Positions 56,838-64,000 of a stretch of 64,000 bases of DNA are shown one piece after another. Within the stretch, counting starts at the first letter, position 1; every line of letters starts with the position of its first letter. This DNA is from Photobacterium alginatilyticum. Its GTDB lineage: Bacteria > Pseudomonadota > Gammaproteobacteria > Enterobacterales > Vibrionaceae. The stretch is from contig NZ_RSEJ01000001.1 in the NCBI RefSeq assembly GCF_009910675.1, positions 124,001 to 188,000 of the forward strand, read 5' to 3'. The notes under the pieces were generated by a model that was not told where the DNA came from, ran no database searches, and saw only the letters and a list, made by a program, of their open reading frames with translations. A program made the translations under genes and the position numbers.

Positions 56838-59318
56838 ATGTCATTAAGTCGACGTAAGTTCTTAAAAGGCCTAGCGACAACCTCGGCTGTGTCTGTTATT
56901 GGCCCGAGCCTGCTTGTTCAGGCAGCAAGAGCGGCAACAGAAGAGGCATCACCGTATACGGCCGACGGAGTCTGGAAAGTCTCGGGTTCCCATTGGGGAG
57001 CGTTCCGGGCCCATATCTATAACGGCAAGGTTACTGAGATAAAACCGCTCGAGAGAGACAAGTATCCGACGGATATGATCAACGGGATTAAAGGTATTAT
57101 CTATAGCCCGTCACGGGTGCGTTATCCGATGGTTCGCCTCAACTGGCTGAAGAAGCACAAATACAGCGGTGATACGCGCGGTAATAATCGTTTTGTCCGG
57201 GTAACCTGGGACGAGGCGCTGGATCTGTTCTATCAAGAACTGGAGCGGATCCAGAAAGACTACGGTCCGTGGGCGCTGCATGCAGGAATGACCGGGTGGC
57301 GGCAAACCGGCCAGTTTCACAGCTGTGGTAACCATATGCAGCGGGCCGTGGGAATGCACGGCCGCTTTATGACCAAGGTCGGGGACTATTCCACCGGGGC
57401 CGGACAGACGATACTTCCTTATGTACTCGGGTCAACCGAAGTCTATGCCCAGGGCACTTCATGGCCGGACATACTGGCCAACAGCAAAACAATTATCCTG
57501 TGGGCCAATGATCCGGTCAAAAATACTCAGGTAGGCTGGCAGTGCGAGACCCATGATTCCTACGGCTATTATGAGCAGCTTAAAGACAAAGTGAATAAAG
57601 GGGAGATCAAAGTGATCTCCATCGATCCCGTGCGCTCGAAGACCCAGAACTATTTGGGCTGTGATCAGCTCTATGTTAACCCACAAACCGATCTGCCGAT
57701 GATGCTGGCGGTTGCACACACCTTATATAAAGAAGCGCTCTACGATAAGAAGTTTATCGAGACCTATGCTCTGGGTTTTGATGAATTCATCCCTTATGTG
57801 CTGGGTGAAACCAAGGACAAAGTCGAAAAAACGCCGGAATGGGCCGAGCCGATTTGCGGTGTGAAGGCCGATCAAATACGGGAGCTGGCACGGCTGATGG
57901 CCAAAGATCGGACTCAGCTGATCTTCGGTTGGTCAATCCAGCGTCAGCAGCATGGTGAGCAGCCGTACTGGATGGGTGCGGTTATCGCGGCGATGCTGGG
58001 ACAAATCGGTTTGCCTGGCGGAGGTGTGTCGTACTCTCATCATTACAGCGGAGTCGGAATTCCTCCGACTGGCGCGTCGGGCCCGGGCGGCTTTCCGCGA
58101 AATGTTGATGAGGGTAAAAAGCCCAAGTGGGATAACGATGACTTTAAGGGCTACAGCAGTACCATTCCTGTAGCGCGTTGGATTGATGCGATTTTAGAGC
58201 CTGGCAAGGAGATCAACTACAACGGCAGCAAGGTTAAGCTGCCCGAGACCAAAATGCTGGTAGTCAGTGGCTGTAACCCCTGGCATCACCACCAAGACAG
58301 GAATCGGATGAAAACAGCCTTTCAAAAGCTGCAGACAGTCGTGACCATTGAGTTTGCCTGGACGGCTACCTGCCGTTTCTCCGATATTGTGTTGCCGGCC
58401 TGCACCCAGTTTGAACGTAACGACATCGATCTCTATGGTGCTTATTCGGCATCCGGTATTTTGGCGATGCACAAGCTGGTGGATCCTTTGTATCAGTCGA
58501 AAACGGACTTTGAAATCTTTACCGAGCTTTGCCGCCGTTTTGGCCGCCACAAGGAATATACCCGCGGCATGGATGAAATGGAGTGGGTAAGACAGCTCTA
58601 TGATGAATGTCGCGAGGCCAACAAGGCAAACTTTGAGATGCCGGAGTTTGATAAATTCTGGGCTGATGGTGTGGTCGATTTCGGGGAAGGCAAGAATTTT
58701 GTCCGTCATGCCGACTTCCGTCAGGATCCCGAAATTAACCCGTTGGGAACACCGTCGGGATTTATCGAGATCTTCAGCCGTAAAATAGACCGCTTTGGTT
58801 ACGAGCACTGTCAGGGACACCCTATGTGGTTTGAAAAGGCGGAGCGCTCGCACGGCGGCCCGAAATCGGACAAGTTCCCGCTCTGGCTTCAGTCTTGCCA
58901 TCCCGATCAGCGTTTGCACTCTCAGATGTGTGAGTCAGAAGAGTACCGGGCAACCTATACTGTCCAGGGTAGGGAACCTATATATATCAGCCCTGAAGAT
59001 GCCAAACAGCGCGGAATCAGTGACGGTGATCTGGTCCGGGTTTATAACGATCGCGGTCAACTGCTGGCCGGTGCCAGGGTGTCGGATGACTATCCAACCG
59101 GTGTGGTGCGTATTCACGAAGGGGCCTGGTACGGGCCGCTGAACGAAAAGCTTGGTGCGATTGATACCTATGGCGATCCGAATACCTTGACAATGGATGT
59201 CGGCTCGTCGGAATTGGCGCAGGCGACTTCTGCCAACACGGTTGTGGTGGAAATGGAGAAGTTCGAAGGCGAAGCGCCGCCTGTCACCTCGTTTGGTGGT
59301 CCGATTTACGAGAGTTAA
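56838..59318 (+). CDS. torA: Trimethylamine-N-oxide reductase TorA
   Basis: Periplasmic molybdenum (bis-MGD) enzyme that reduces TMAO to trimethylamine in anaerobic respiration. 826 aa. Seen: a twin-arginine signal ([15 protein letters not shown], cleavage after ARA), the DMSO reductase-family fold, GDYSTGAGQ with the probable Mo-ligand Ser185, [15 protein letters not shown], and the C-terminal cofactor-binding block. It follows torC closely, with ribosome site GAGGGGGAAACC. The dedicated chaperone gene torD, adjacent to torA in E. coli, is not found here. Confidence 0.96.
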   Translation: MSLSRRKFLKGLATTSAVSVIGPSLLVQAARAATEEASPYTADGVWKVSGSHWGAFRAHIYNGKVTEIKPLERDKYPTDMINGIKGIIYSPSRVRYPMVRLNWLKKHKYSGDTRGNNRFVRVTWDEALDLFYQELERIQKDYGPWALHAGMTGWRQTGQFHSCGNHMQRAVGMHGRFMTKVGDYSTGAGQTILPYVLGSTEVYAQGTSWPDILANSKTIILWANDPVKNTQVGWQCETHDSYGYYEQLKDKVNKGEIKVISIDPVRSKTQNYLGCDQLYVNPQTDLPMMLAVAHTLYKEALYDKKFIETYALGFDEFIPYVLGETKDKVEKTPEWAEPICGVKADQIRELARLMAKDRTQLIFGWSIQRQQHGEQPYWMGAVIAAMLGQIGLPGGGVSYSHHYSGVGIPPTGASGPGGFPRNVDEGKKPKWDNDDFKGYSSTIPVARWIDAILEPGKEINYNGSKVKLPETKMLVVSGCNPWHHHQDRNRMKTAFQKLQTVVTIEFAWTATCRFSDIVLPACTQFERNDIDLYGAYSASGILAMHKLVDPLYQSKTDFEIFTELCRRFGRHKEYTRGMDEMEWVRQLYDECREANKANFEMPEFDKFWADGVVDFGEGKNFVRHADFRQDPEINPLGTPSGFIEIFSRKIDRFGYEHCQGHPMWFEKAERSHGGPKSDKFPLWLQSCHPDQRLHSQMCESEEYRATYTVQGREPIYISPEDAKQRGISDGDLVRVYNDRGQLLAGARVSDDYPTGVVRIHEGAWYGPLNEKLGAIDTYGDPNTLTMDVGSSELAQATSANTVVVEMEKFEGEAPPVTSFGGPIYES

Positions 59319-59343
59319 TGACCGTGCCGGAAAGGGCTGCTGT

Positions 59344-59442
59344 GTGGTAGCTCTTTATCGGTGGTTGCTCGATTGGTTATGGCGAGGGCACCGTTCTGTG
59401 ATCATTCTATTAATGATGGCGATGGGCCTTGCTATACAATGA
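59344..59442 (+). CDS. Putative 32-aa small membrane protein after torA
   Basis: GTG-started frame of 32 codons with a strong ribosome site (GGAAAGGG, 7 nt upstream) placed 25 nt past torA. The peptide reads as an aromatic, basic N-terminal part (ALYRWLLDWLWRGHR) and a hydrophobic span (SVIILLMMAMGLAI), a pattern typical of bacterial small membrane proteins. It lies between torA and the truncated haemoglobin gene. No homologue is recognised. It could also be chance. Confidence 0.45.
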   Translation: MVALYRWLLDWLWRGHRSVIILLMMAMGLAIQ

Positions 59443-59476
59443 ATCGGTACATTAATAATAAGTAGTAAGAAGTAAC

Positions 59477-59914
59477 ATGAAGCCTCAACAAGAAGATATT
59501 TCCGCAGTAAGTAAACCCACTGCACCTGTATACGGTGTTGGAGACAGTACCCTGCAAGCCGCCGGTGGCGAAGCGGGCGTTAAGAAGCTGGTCGAAGCAT
59601 TTTACGAGTATATGGACACTCTGCCAGAAGCCGAAATAATCCGGGCAATGCATGCCGAGGATTTGACCGAATCAAGAGAAAAGCTGACGACATTTCTGGT
59701 CGGCTGGATGGGAGGCCCGTCTCGCTATGCTGAAAAATACGGCAGTATGAATATCCCCGGCGCCCACCGCCACCTGGCGATTGGGGTGGCTGAAAAAGAA
59801 GCCTGGTTGCTTTGTATGCAAAAGGCTCTGGATGATCAGGGGTACGAGGAAGTGTTCAAGCGCTATGTGATGGTGCAGTTATCATTTCCGGCTGAGATGT
59901 GCCGGAATCGATAA
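59477..59914 (+). CDS. Group II truncated haemoglobin
   Basis: 145-aa globin of the 2/2 group II family, haem-binding and probably handling oxygen or nitric oxide. Seen: an N-terminal extension of about 17 residues, GGEAGVKKLVEAFYEYM (Tyr at the B10 position), FLVGWMGGPSRYAEKYG, GAHRHLAIG with probable proximal His99, and EAWLLCMQKAL with Trp110 at the G8 position typical of this group. Same strand and 158 nt downstream of torA, so possibly the last gene of the tor unit; that link is inference. Confidence 0.9.
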   Translation: MKPQQEDISAVSKPTAPVYGVGDSTLQAAGGEAGVKKLVEAFYEYMDTLPEAEIIRAMHAEDLTESREKLTTFLVGWMGGPSRYAEKYGSMNIPGAHRHLAIGVAEKEAWLLCMQKALDDQGYEEVFKRYVMVQLSFPAEMCRNR

Positions 59915-59939
59915 CCCGGAATCAGCATCTGTAAAATGG

Positions 59940-59973
59940 CAAACAGGCGGGGTATTGCTACTCCACCTGTTTG
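59940..59973 (+). terminator. Probable terminator after the truncated haemoglobin gene
   Basis: CAAACAGG (59940-59947) pairs with CCTGTTTG (59966-59973); inside it GGGG and CTCC can extend the stem. The following T content is modest. Confidence 0.6.
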
Positions 59974-59998
59974 ATTGCTTCAGCTTTGATTGCTTTAG

Positions 59999-60127
59999 TT
60001 ACGTATTGTCCCAGTGTTGGCGAAAGAATTCGTCTATCGCTTCAATGGCCTTTTCGACAAATTCATCCCAGTCATAGGGCTGAATTCTTCTCGCCTCGTT
60101 AAGTGTATGTCGGGCAAAACTGGCCAT
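59999..60127 (-). CDS. Putative 42-aa charged helical protein
   Basis: ATG-started 43-codon frame in the otherwise empty 300-bp gap. The peptide (MASFARHTLNEARRIQPYDW, then DEFVEKAIEAIDEFFRQHWDNT) has the regular acidic/hydrophobic spacing of an amphipathic helix and reads as genuine protein. AGAG lies 5 nt before the ATG. It is on the same strand as, and downstream of, the racemase gene, with a hairpin (60143-60172) between. No family is recognised. Confidence 0.55.
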   Translation of the reverse strand: MASFARHTLNEARRIQPYDWDEFVEKAIEAIDEFFRQHWDNT

Positions 60128-60142
60128 ATTCTCTGCCTTCAG

Positions 60143-60172
60143 CTAATGCCGTATTTTATGTTGTGGCATTAG
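60143..60172 (-). other. Hairpin between the racemase gene and the small ORF
   Basis: CTAATGCC (60143-60150) and GGCATTAG (60165-60172) form an 8-bp stem with a 14-nt AT-rich loop. No U tract follows on either strand, so it is not a clear terminator. It could sit in the leader of the 42-aa ORF. Confidence 0.4.
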
Positions 60173-60215
60173 TAAGTATAACAGTTCCGTCGTTTGCTAA
60201 AGCGAAACAGCGTGT

Positions 60216-60926
60216 CTAGGCGACGAGCTCTGGAGCGTCTTCCTGCGCCCATTGAATACATTGCTCCGCTAGGATATCGAGTGAATCCAGACAGCATTCA
60301 GGGCGGGACTGAGTCTGCTCAGCCAGCGCAACAGGAATTTCGGTACAGCCAAAGATGACGGCTTCCGCACCGCGCTCCAGCATTGCCTCAAATACGGGCA
60401 GCATTAGTTGCTTGCCGAGTTCGACGTCGCCGGCTTTGACGGCATAAATGCCATCCATCACAGCCTGCTGCTCAGACTCAGATGTTTCGAGGGCATTGAT
60501 CTGCTGCTGGGCCAGTTTGGACTGGTACATCCGAGTCATCATGGTTGCGGTTGTGGCAAGTACACCCACCTGGCGGTATTGGCGTTCTTTGGCTTCATTC
60601 ACGACACTGTCGATAATGCTGATAGTGTGGACATTACACAGTTGGGTCAGGCGGGGATACCAGTAATGAGCCGTATTGCAGGGCATAACAATGCATTCGG
60701 CGCCAGCTTGCTGCAGCTGCTCCATTCCCTGTTTCAGGACCGGGAAGGGATCTTCACCATTGCTGATCAGGTAAGCGGTGCGGTCTGGTATCTGCGGGTT
60801 ATTACTAACAAGCATCGGAATATGCTGCTGATCATTGTGAGCAGGTGTTCGAGAAATAATCTTTTGCATAAATTCAACCGTTGCCAATGGCCCCATGCCA
60901 CCAAGAATTCCTAATTTTCTGCTCAT
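60216..60926 (-). CDS. Aspartate/glutamate racemase family protein
   Basis: 236-aa cofactor-independent racemase of the Asp/Glu/hydantoin family. Seen: GILGGMGPLATVEFMQKII start, first catalytic Cys83 in MPCNTAHYWY and second Cys194 in IFGCTEIPVAL; both are present, so activity is expected. Closest in feel to aspartate racemases/YgeA (broad amino-acid racemase). It is divergent from a LysR gene across 192 bp, which may control it. Ribosome site AGGAATGAGAGC supports the start. D-amino acid substrate is inferred. Confidence 0.9.
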   Translation of the reverse strand: MSRKLGILGGMGPLATVEFMQKIISRTPAHNDQQHIPMLVSNNPQIPDRTAYLISNGEDPFPVLKQGMEQLQQAGAECIVMPCNTAHYWYPRLTQLCNVHTISIIDSVVNEAKERQYRQVGVLATTATMMTRMYQSKLAQQQINALETSESEQQAVMDGIYAVKAGDVELGKQLMLPVFEAMLERGAEAVIFGCTEIPVALAEQTQSRPECCLDSLDILAEQCIQWAQEDAPELVA

Positions 60927-61118
60927 GCTCTCATTCCTGCAGTACTTTTAACTGTGTTTACTATAAGACGAGGCTATTTTGATGAGAAATGCCGTTGCTG
61001 GGACTGTCATGCCTGATCGGTATGGGTAATTGTCAAAACTGTGATCGCTGGTGGTTGAAATGTGTCTGTCTAATTATACGGCTTCGTTATACTGCATTTT
61101 TTCCCTACGCAAATAGTT

Positions 61119-62003
61119 ATGAATATAGAAAGTAAGTGGCTGGAAGATTTTCTCGCTCTCGCTGATGTTCGGAATTTCTCGCAGGCCGCGCAGATCCGCA
61201 ATGTGACCCAGCCCGCTTTTAGTCGCCGAATCAAAGCCCTGGAACAGACTGTCGGGGCTGAGTTGATTGACAGAAGCAAGACACCGGTTGCCCTGACCCC
61301 AAGTGGCCGTCTGTTCCGGATCACGGCCCGTACCCTGATTAATCAAATGATGGACGGCGTTGGCCAATTGTCGGATTTATCCAAGCTGGGCGGCAATATA
61401 GTCCGCGTTGCCGCGGCGCACTCGCTGGCAACCAACCTTGTGCCTTCTATTCAGCCCAAGTTGCTGGCCGGCAAGCACAGTCCGCTATTGAGTGTTGAGG
61501 CTATTGATGTTGATCAGGCGATTGAAGAGCTGCAGGAAGGGGGCTGTGACATACTGCTGGCTTTTGACGATGAGCTGCTAAGGTTGCCGCCGTACCAGTC
61601 TTTGCAGATTGGACAGGCTGAATTGCTACCGGTCTGCGCATGCGATAGCGATGGCCAGCCGCTCTATCAGATCAGTAACAACAAGGAGCTTCCCTGGCTG
61701 GCTTATAGCCCGAGTTCCTATATGGGACGGCAGGTAGAAGCCATTCGTGACCAGGTGAACCTGAAGGCAGTGTTTCTGTCGTCAATGACCGATTTGCTGA
61801 AAGTACTGGTCTTGCAGGGGCAGGGCGTGGCCTGGTTGCCGGATTACGCAATACAGGATGAGCTGGCGAGAGGCAAAGTGGCGGTCGTCGGGGAGCCGCA
61901 CTTAAGGCTGCCCATCACTTATTATGCTTACCGGTATCAGGCCCGTCTCCACCCGGCAGGCGAACAGGTCTGGCAGACACTCCGTACCCTGATTAATCAG
62001 TAA
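61119..62003 (+). CDS. LysR-type regulator, HypT-like
   Basis: 294-aa transcription factor. N-terminal winged helix (WLEDFLALADVRNFSQAAQIRNVTQPAFSRRIKALEQTVGAELIDR) and a LysR substrate-binding domain. It resembles E. coli HypT (YjiE), the hypochlorite-responsive regulator, along much of its length (VAAAHSLATNLVPSIQ, VEAIDVDQAIEELQEG, SYMGR, GVAWLPDYAIQ). Its divergent position suggests control of the racemase gene. Whether it senses oxidants or amino acids cannot be told. No clear ribosome site precedes the ATG. Confidence 0.85.
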   Translation: MNIESKWLEDFLALADVRNFSQAAQIRNVTQPAFSRRIKALEQTVGAELIDRSKTPVALTPSGRLFRITARTLINQMMDGVGQLSDLSKLGGNIVRVAAAHSLATNLVPSIQPKLLAGKHSPLLSVEAIDVDQAIEELQEGGCDILLAFDDELLRLPPYQSLQIGQAELLPVCACDSDGQPLYQISNNKELPWLAYSPSSYMGRQVEAIRDQVNLKAVFLSSMTDLLKVLVLQGQGVAWLPDYAIQDELARGKVAVVGEPHLRLPITYYAYRYQARLHPAGEQVWQTLRTLINQ

Positions 62004-62031
62004 TACATCAAGTTACACCTTGTATGCACTG

Positions 62032-62074
62032 ATTCCTATCGGGAATAGGTTGTCGTCCTATGTTTCGCTATTCC
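62032..62074 (+). promoter_or_regulatory. Competing inverted repeats upstream of the TSUP gene
   Basis: GGAATAG (62042-62048) can pair with ATTCC just before it (62032-62036) or with CTATTCC further on (62068-62074). No terminator T tract is present. It may be an operator array or a chance repeat in the 131-bp gap. Confidence 0.3.
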
Positions 62075-62134
62075 TGATCAGGCCGCAATGATAACTTTCA
62101 CGCTCATTATGTATGGCTGAAGAGATATAGCTAC

Positions 62135-62905
62135 ATGGATTTTTCGTACGATATTATTGCCTTGTTGTTTTTGGTGGCAGGGTTGGCCGGGTTTATTGAC
62201 GCAATTGCCGGTGGCGGTGGATTGTTGACCGTTCCGGCACTGCTGGCCGCAGGTGTGCCTCCGACCCAGGCACTGGCGACAAACAAGCTACAGGGGGCAT
62301 TCGGGAGCTTTTCAGCCTCATTATATTTTGTGCGAAATGGCCTGGTGAACTTGAGCCAGATGCGAAATGCGATTGGCTGTACCTTCGTCGGTTCGGCAAT
62401 CGGGGCTGAACTTGTCCAGCGTATTGAGGCCGGCGTACTGACAAGCCTGATCCCTGTCTTGCTGGTGTGTATTTCACTCTATTTTTTGCTGGCACCTCAG
62501 GCTGGCAAGGGAGGCGGGGCACCTAAGCTATCGGACAATGCGTTTGCCCTGACCGTCGGTGCCGGTGTCGGCTTTTATGATGGCTTTTTTGGCCCGGGAG
62601 CCGGCTCCTTGTTCACCGTCGGCTTTGTTGTCATTGCCCAGTTGGGACTGGTTGAAGCGACAGCCAGAACAAAAGTGCTTAACTTCACCTCAAATTTTGC
62701 TGCGCTGTTATTTTTTATTTTTGCCGGGTTGCCGGTTTGGGAAATTGGCCTGGTGATGGCAGTAGGTGGCTTTTTGGGAGCCCGTATTGGTGCCAGGGTT
62801 GTGGTGACTAAAGGTAGAAAGCTTATTCGACCGATGGTGGTGATTATTTCGATGGTGATGGCGGTGAAGCTGTTGTTGGAACAACATCCGCAATGGTTTC
62901 AATAA
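62135..62905 (+). CDS. TSUP (TauE/SafE) family permease, YfcA-like
   Basis: 256-aa inner-membrane protein with about eight hydrophobic segments of the TSUP family, which moves sulfite, sulfonates or small organic anions. Seen: the first repeat GLAGFIDAIAGGGGLLTVPALLAAGVPPTQALATNKLQGAFGSFSA and the second-half GFYDGFFGPGAGSLFTVGF. This is the YfcA pattern. Substrate is unknown. Its last 62 nt overlap, on the opposite strand, the end of the next LysR gene. Confidence 0.9.
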   Translation: MDFSYDIIALLFLVAGLAGFIDAIAGGGGLLTVPALLAAGVPPTQALATNKLQGAFGSFSASLYFVRNGLVNLSQMRNAIGCTFVGSAIGAELVQRIEAGVLTSLIPVLLVCISLYFLLAPQAGKGGGAPKLSDNAFALTVGAGVGFYDGFFGPGAGSLFTVGFVVIAQLGLVEATARTKVLNFTSNFAALLFFIFAGLPVWEIGLVMAVGGFLGARIGARVVVTKGRKLIRPMVVIISMVMAVKLLLEQHPQWFQ

Positions 62906-63710
62906 GCGTACGGATCCGCGCTGACTGATAGCTGCTTTGTCGGTAGCAAAGGTGTACCGGACGGGTGAGCTCATCAAGAAAATCAAAATGGTGACAAAAT
63001 GCCGGATCTATCTTTAGCGTTTTGACGATAGAGGCCGGTACGAGCGCAGGGGCCACGCCTCCCAGTGCCAGCTGGGCTGCGGCCGTGTAGGAGTCCATCT
63101 CCATCAAGGGAACAATACCGACTTTTTGAAGCAGGCTGGCCTGATTGGCGTTGGCCGGATTTTGAAAGTCATTGACCAGCAGGGCTTGCGGCGTTTGCGG
63201 CAGGGGCTGGTGGCTGATCACCGCAAAGGGTTCATCGAAAAGATGGCGGGCAGCCAGCCCGTGCTGCGGTGGCAGGTGACCGGCACAAAAGCCGATGGTC
63301 GCCTCTCCCGATTGTACTTTTTCGACAATGACCGGGGTATGGTGGGTTGCAATGGAAATGTAGGGGTCGGTCTTAATATAGTTACCCATCATTTCGCCAA
63401 GGTAACCGGCTACCAGGGTTTCTGAGCATTCAAGGGTGATGATGGTGTGGTCCTGGAAGCTCTGCTGATCAAAGATCAGCCCTTTGATTTCTTTATAGCT
63501 GGGGCCGATATTGTCAATTAGGGCGACGGCGTCTACGGTCAGTTTTATCCGGCGGCCGGAAGGCTCAATCAGCTTCTTTCCCAACTTTTTCTCTAGCCTT
63601 GCAATACGTTTGCTGACGGCGCTCTGACTGATATACAGAGAGCTGCCGGCTTTGCTCATGGTCCCTTCTTTAGCCAGTACCAGCAGGGTTTCTATGCCTT
63701 CAAGTAACAT
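62844..63710 (-). CDS. LysR-type transcriptional regulator
   Basis: 288-aa regulator. N-terminal winged helix (GIETLLVLAKEGTMSKAGSSLYISQSAVSKRIARLEKKLGKKLIE) followed by the periplasmic-binding-protein-like effector domain (EVxxLE-type strand HTIITLECSETLVAGYLGEMM, IGFCAGHLPPQ, HLFDEPFAVISHQPL, VGIVPLMEMDSYTAAAQLALGGVAPALVPASIV). GGAG seven nt before the ATG supports the start. It converges on the TSUP gene, overlapping it by 62 nt; a regulatory link is possible but not shown. Confidence 0.9.
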   Translation of the reverse strand: MLLEGIETLLVLAKEGTMSKAGSSLYISQSAVSKRIARLEKKLGKKLIEPSGRRIKLTVDAVALIDNIGPSYKEIKGLIFDQQSFQDHTIITLECSETLVAGYLGEMMGNYIKTDPYISIATHHTPVIVEKVQSGEATIGFCAGHLPPQHGLAARHLFDEPFAVISHQPLPQTPQALLVNDFQNPANANQASLLQKVGIVPLMEMDSYTAAAQLALGGVAPALVPASIVKTLKIDPAFCHHFDFLDELTRPVHLCYRQSSYQSARIRTLIETIADVVPTTASPPSPSK

Positions 63711-63778
63711 AGCTGTACTCCATGATTAAGATGGTGAGTGACTAAGTGGGCAGACAGGATGGGCATAAAGTTTGGAGC

Positions 63779-63802
63779 AAATAGCCGGCAAGCCGGCTAT
63801 TT
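63779..63802 (-). terminator. Probable terminator of the gene at the right edge
   Basis: Eleven-bp stem AAATAGCCGGC/GCCGGCTATTT (63779-63789 with 63792-63802) right after the stop at 63807. T content beyond it on the minus strand is low. It may also protect the LysR promoter from read-through. Confidence 0.6.
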
Positions 63803-63806
63803 GACA

Positions 63807-64000
63807 CTAGGGGGCTATTTCTTCTTGCTTGGTGATACTACCGACTTCCAGTACTGCGGCAACATCAAGGTGTTCAGCGTTCATCATGGAAGAGATCCGC
63901 TGTACGGATGATAACAGCAGCGACTGCTCCCACTCTTCAAGCTCCTGAAAGCGGGAAACAAAGTTCTCCTGAAGCGGAAGCGGTGCTTTGGCAAGCACTT
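63807..64000 (-). CDS. C-terminal fragment of an unidentified protein cut by the window edge
   Basis: At least 64 residues, open to the edge; the GTG at 63998 is probably an internal Val codon. The peptide is helical (LPLQENFVSRFQELEEWEQSLLLSSVQRISSMMNAEHLDVAAVLEVG). The pattern vaguely recalls the C-terminal part of some HTH regulators of Vibrionaceae, but I cannot name it. Its stop and terminator are inside the window; the start is not. Confidence 0.55.
   Translation of the reverse strand, partial: VLAKAPLPLQENFVSRFQELEEWEQSLLLSSVQRISSMMNAEHLDVAAVLEVGSITKQEEIAP

Noticed and set aside
58194..58919. 241-codon antisense frame within torA
   Set aside because: Shadow of the GC-rich torA coding sequence; torA is fully supported by motifs and length.
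1..64000. tRNA, rRNA, CRISPR arrays, prophage or integron features
   Set aside because: No cloverleaf-like tRNA genes, no regularly spaced repeats, no phage structural or integrase genes and no attC-like arrays were seen.

Overview
The window is about 64 kb of ordinary chromosomal DNA from a gammaproteobacterium, most likely a member of the Vibrionaceae (Photobacterium or a close relative; the genus is an inference). The evidence is the MukFEB condensin, the full lipid A/Kdo/Lol export set, the gene order sdaA-sdaC-nudL-pabB-fumA as I remember it from Vibrio, a PilZ gene next to mfd, a torECA respiratory operon and moderate GC content. I see no phage, integron, plasmid, CRISPR or rRNA/tRNA gene.

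Region by region. 1-9 kb: acetate/succinate transporter SatP, an ADP-ribosylglycohydrolase-like protein, serine uptake and deamination (sdaC, sdaA) with a CRP-like site, the pabB-nudL pair split by a 52-bp palindromic repeat, and a class I fumarase behind a structured leader. 9-14.5 kb: an RND efflux operon with two lipoprotein adaptors. 14.5-18 kb: pyrC with a PurR-like box, and a chemoreceptor. 18-25.5 kb: the block hinT - COG3014 lipoprotein - ycfL - lpoB - thiK, then ycfP and ndh, interrupted by a 283-bp MITE-like element beside a DUF6279 lipoprotein gene. 25.5-35.2 kb: FKBP isomerase, GNAT acetyltransferase, csiV, mfd and a PilZ-like gene on the minus strand, divergent from lolCDE. 35.3-42.1 kb: DUF2062, then comEC, msbA, lpxK, ycaR and kdsB (DNA uptake, then lipid A and Kdo supply). 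42.1-45.3 kb: a YgiW-like OB-fold protein, the cystine transporter TcyP and ElyC. 45.4-52.8 kb: cmoM-mukF-mukE-mukB. 53-64 kb: a more variable stretch with a DUF4382-like lipoprotein, a Sel1-repeat protein, torECA for TMAO respiration, a truncated haemoglobin, two short unlisted reading frames, an Asp/Glu racemase divergent from a HypT-like LysR regulator, a TSUP permease overlapping tail-to-tail with a second LysR gene, and the end of a gene that runs off the window.

Most genes are core envelope, DNA maintenance and central metabolism functions. The observations most worth following are the shared palindromic/MITE repeat family (5664-5715 and 22141-22423), the mutually exclusive foldings in the fumarase leader, and the two small ORFs around the truncated haemoglobin gene. 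I found no convincing large new system.
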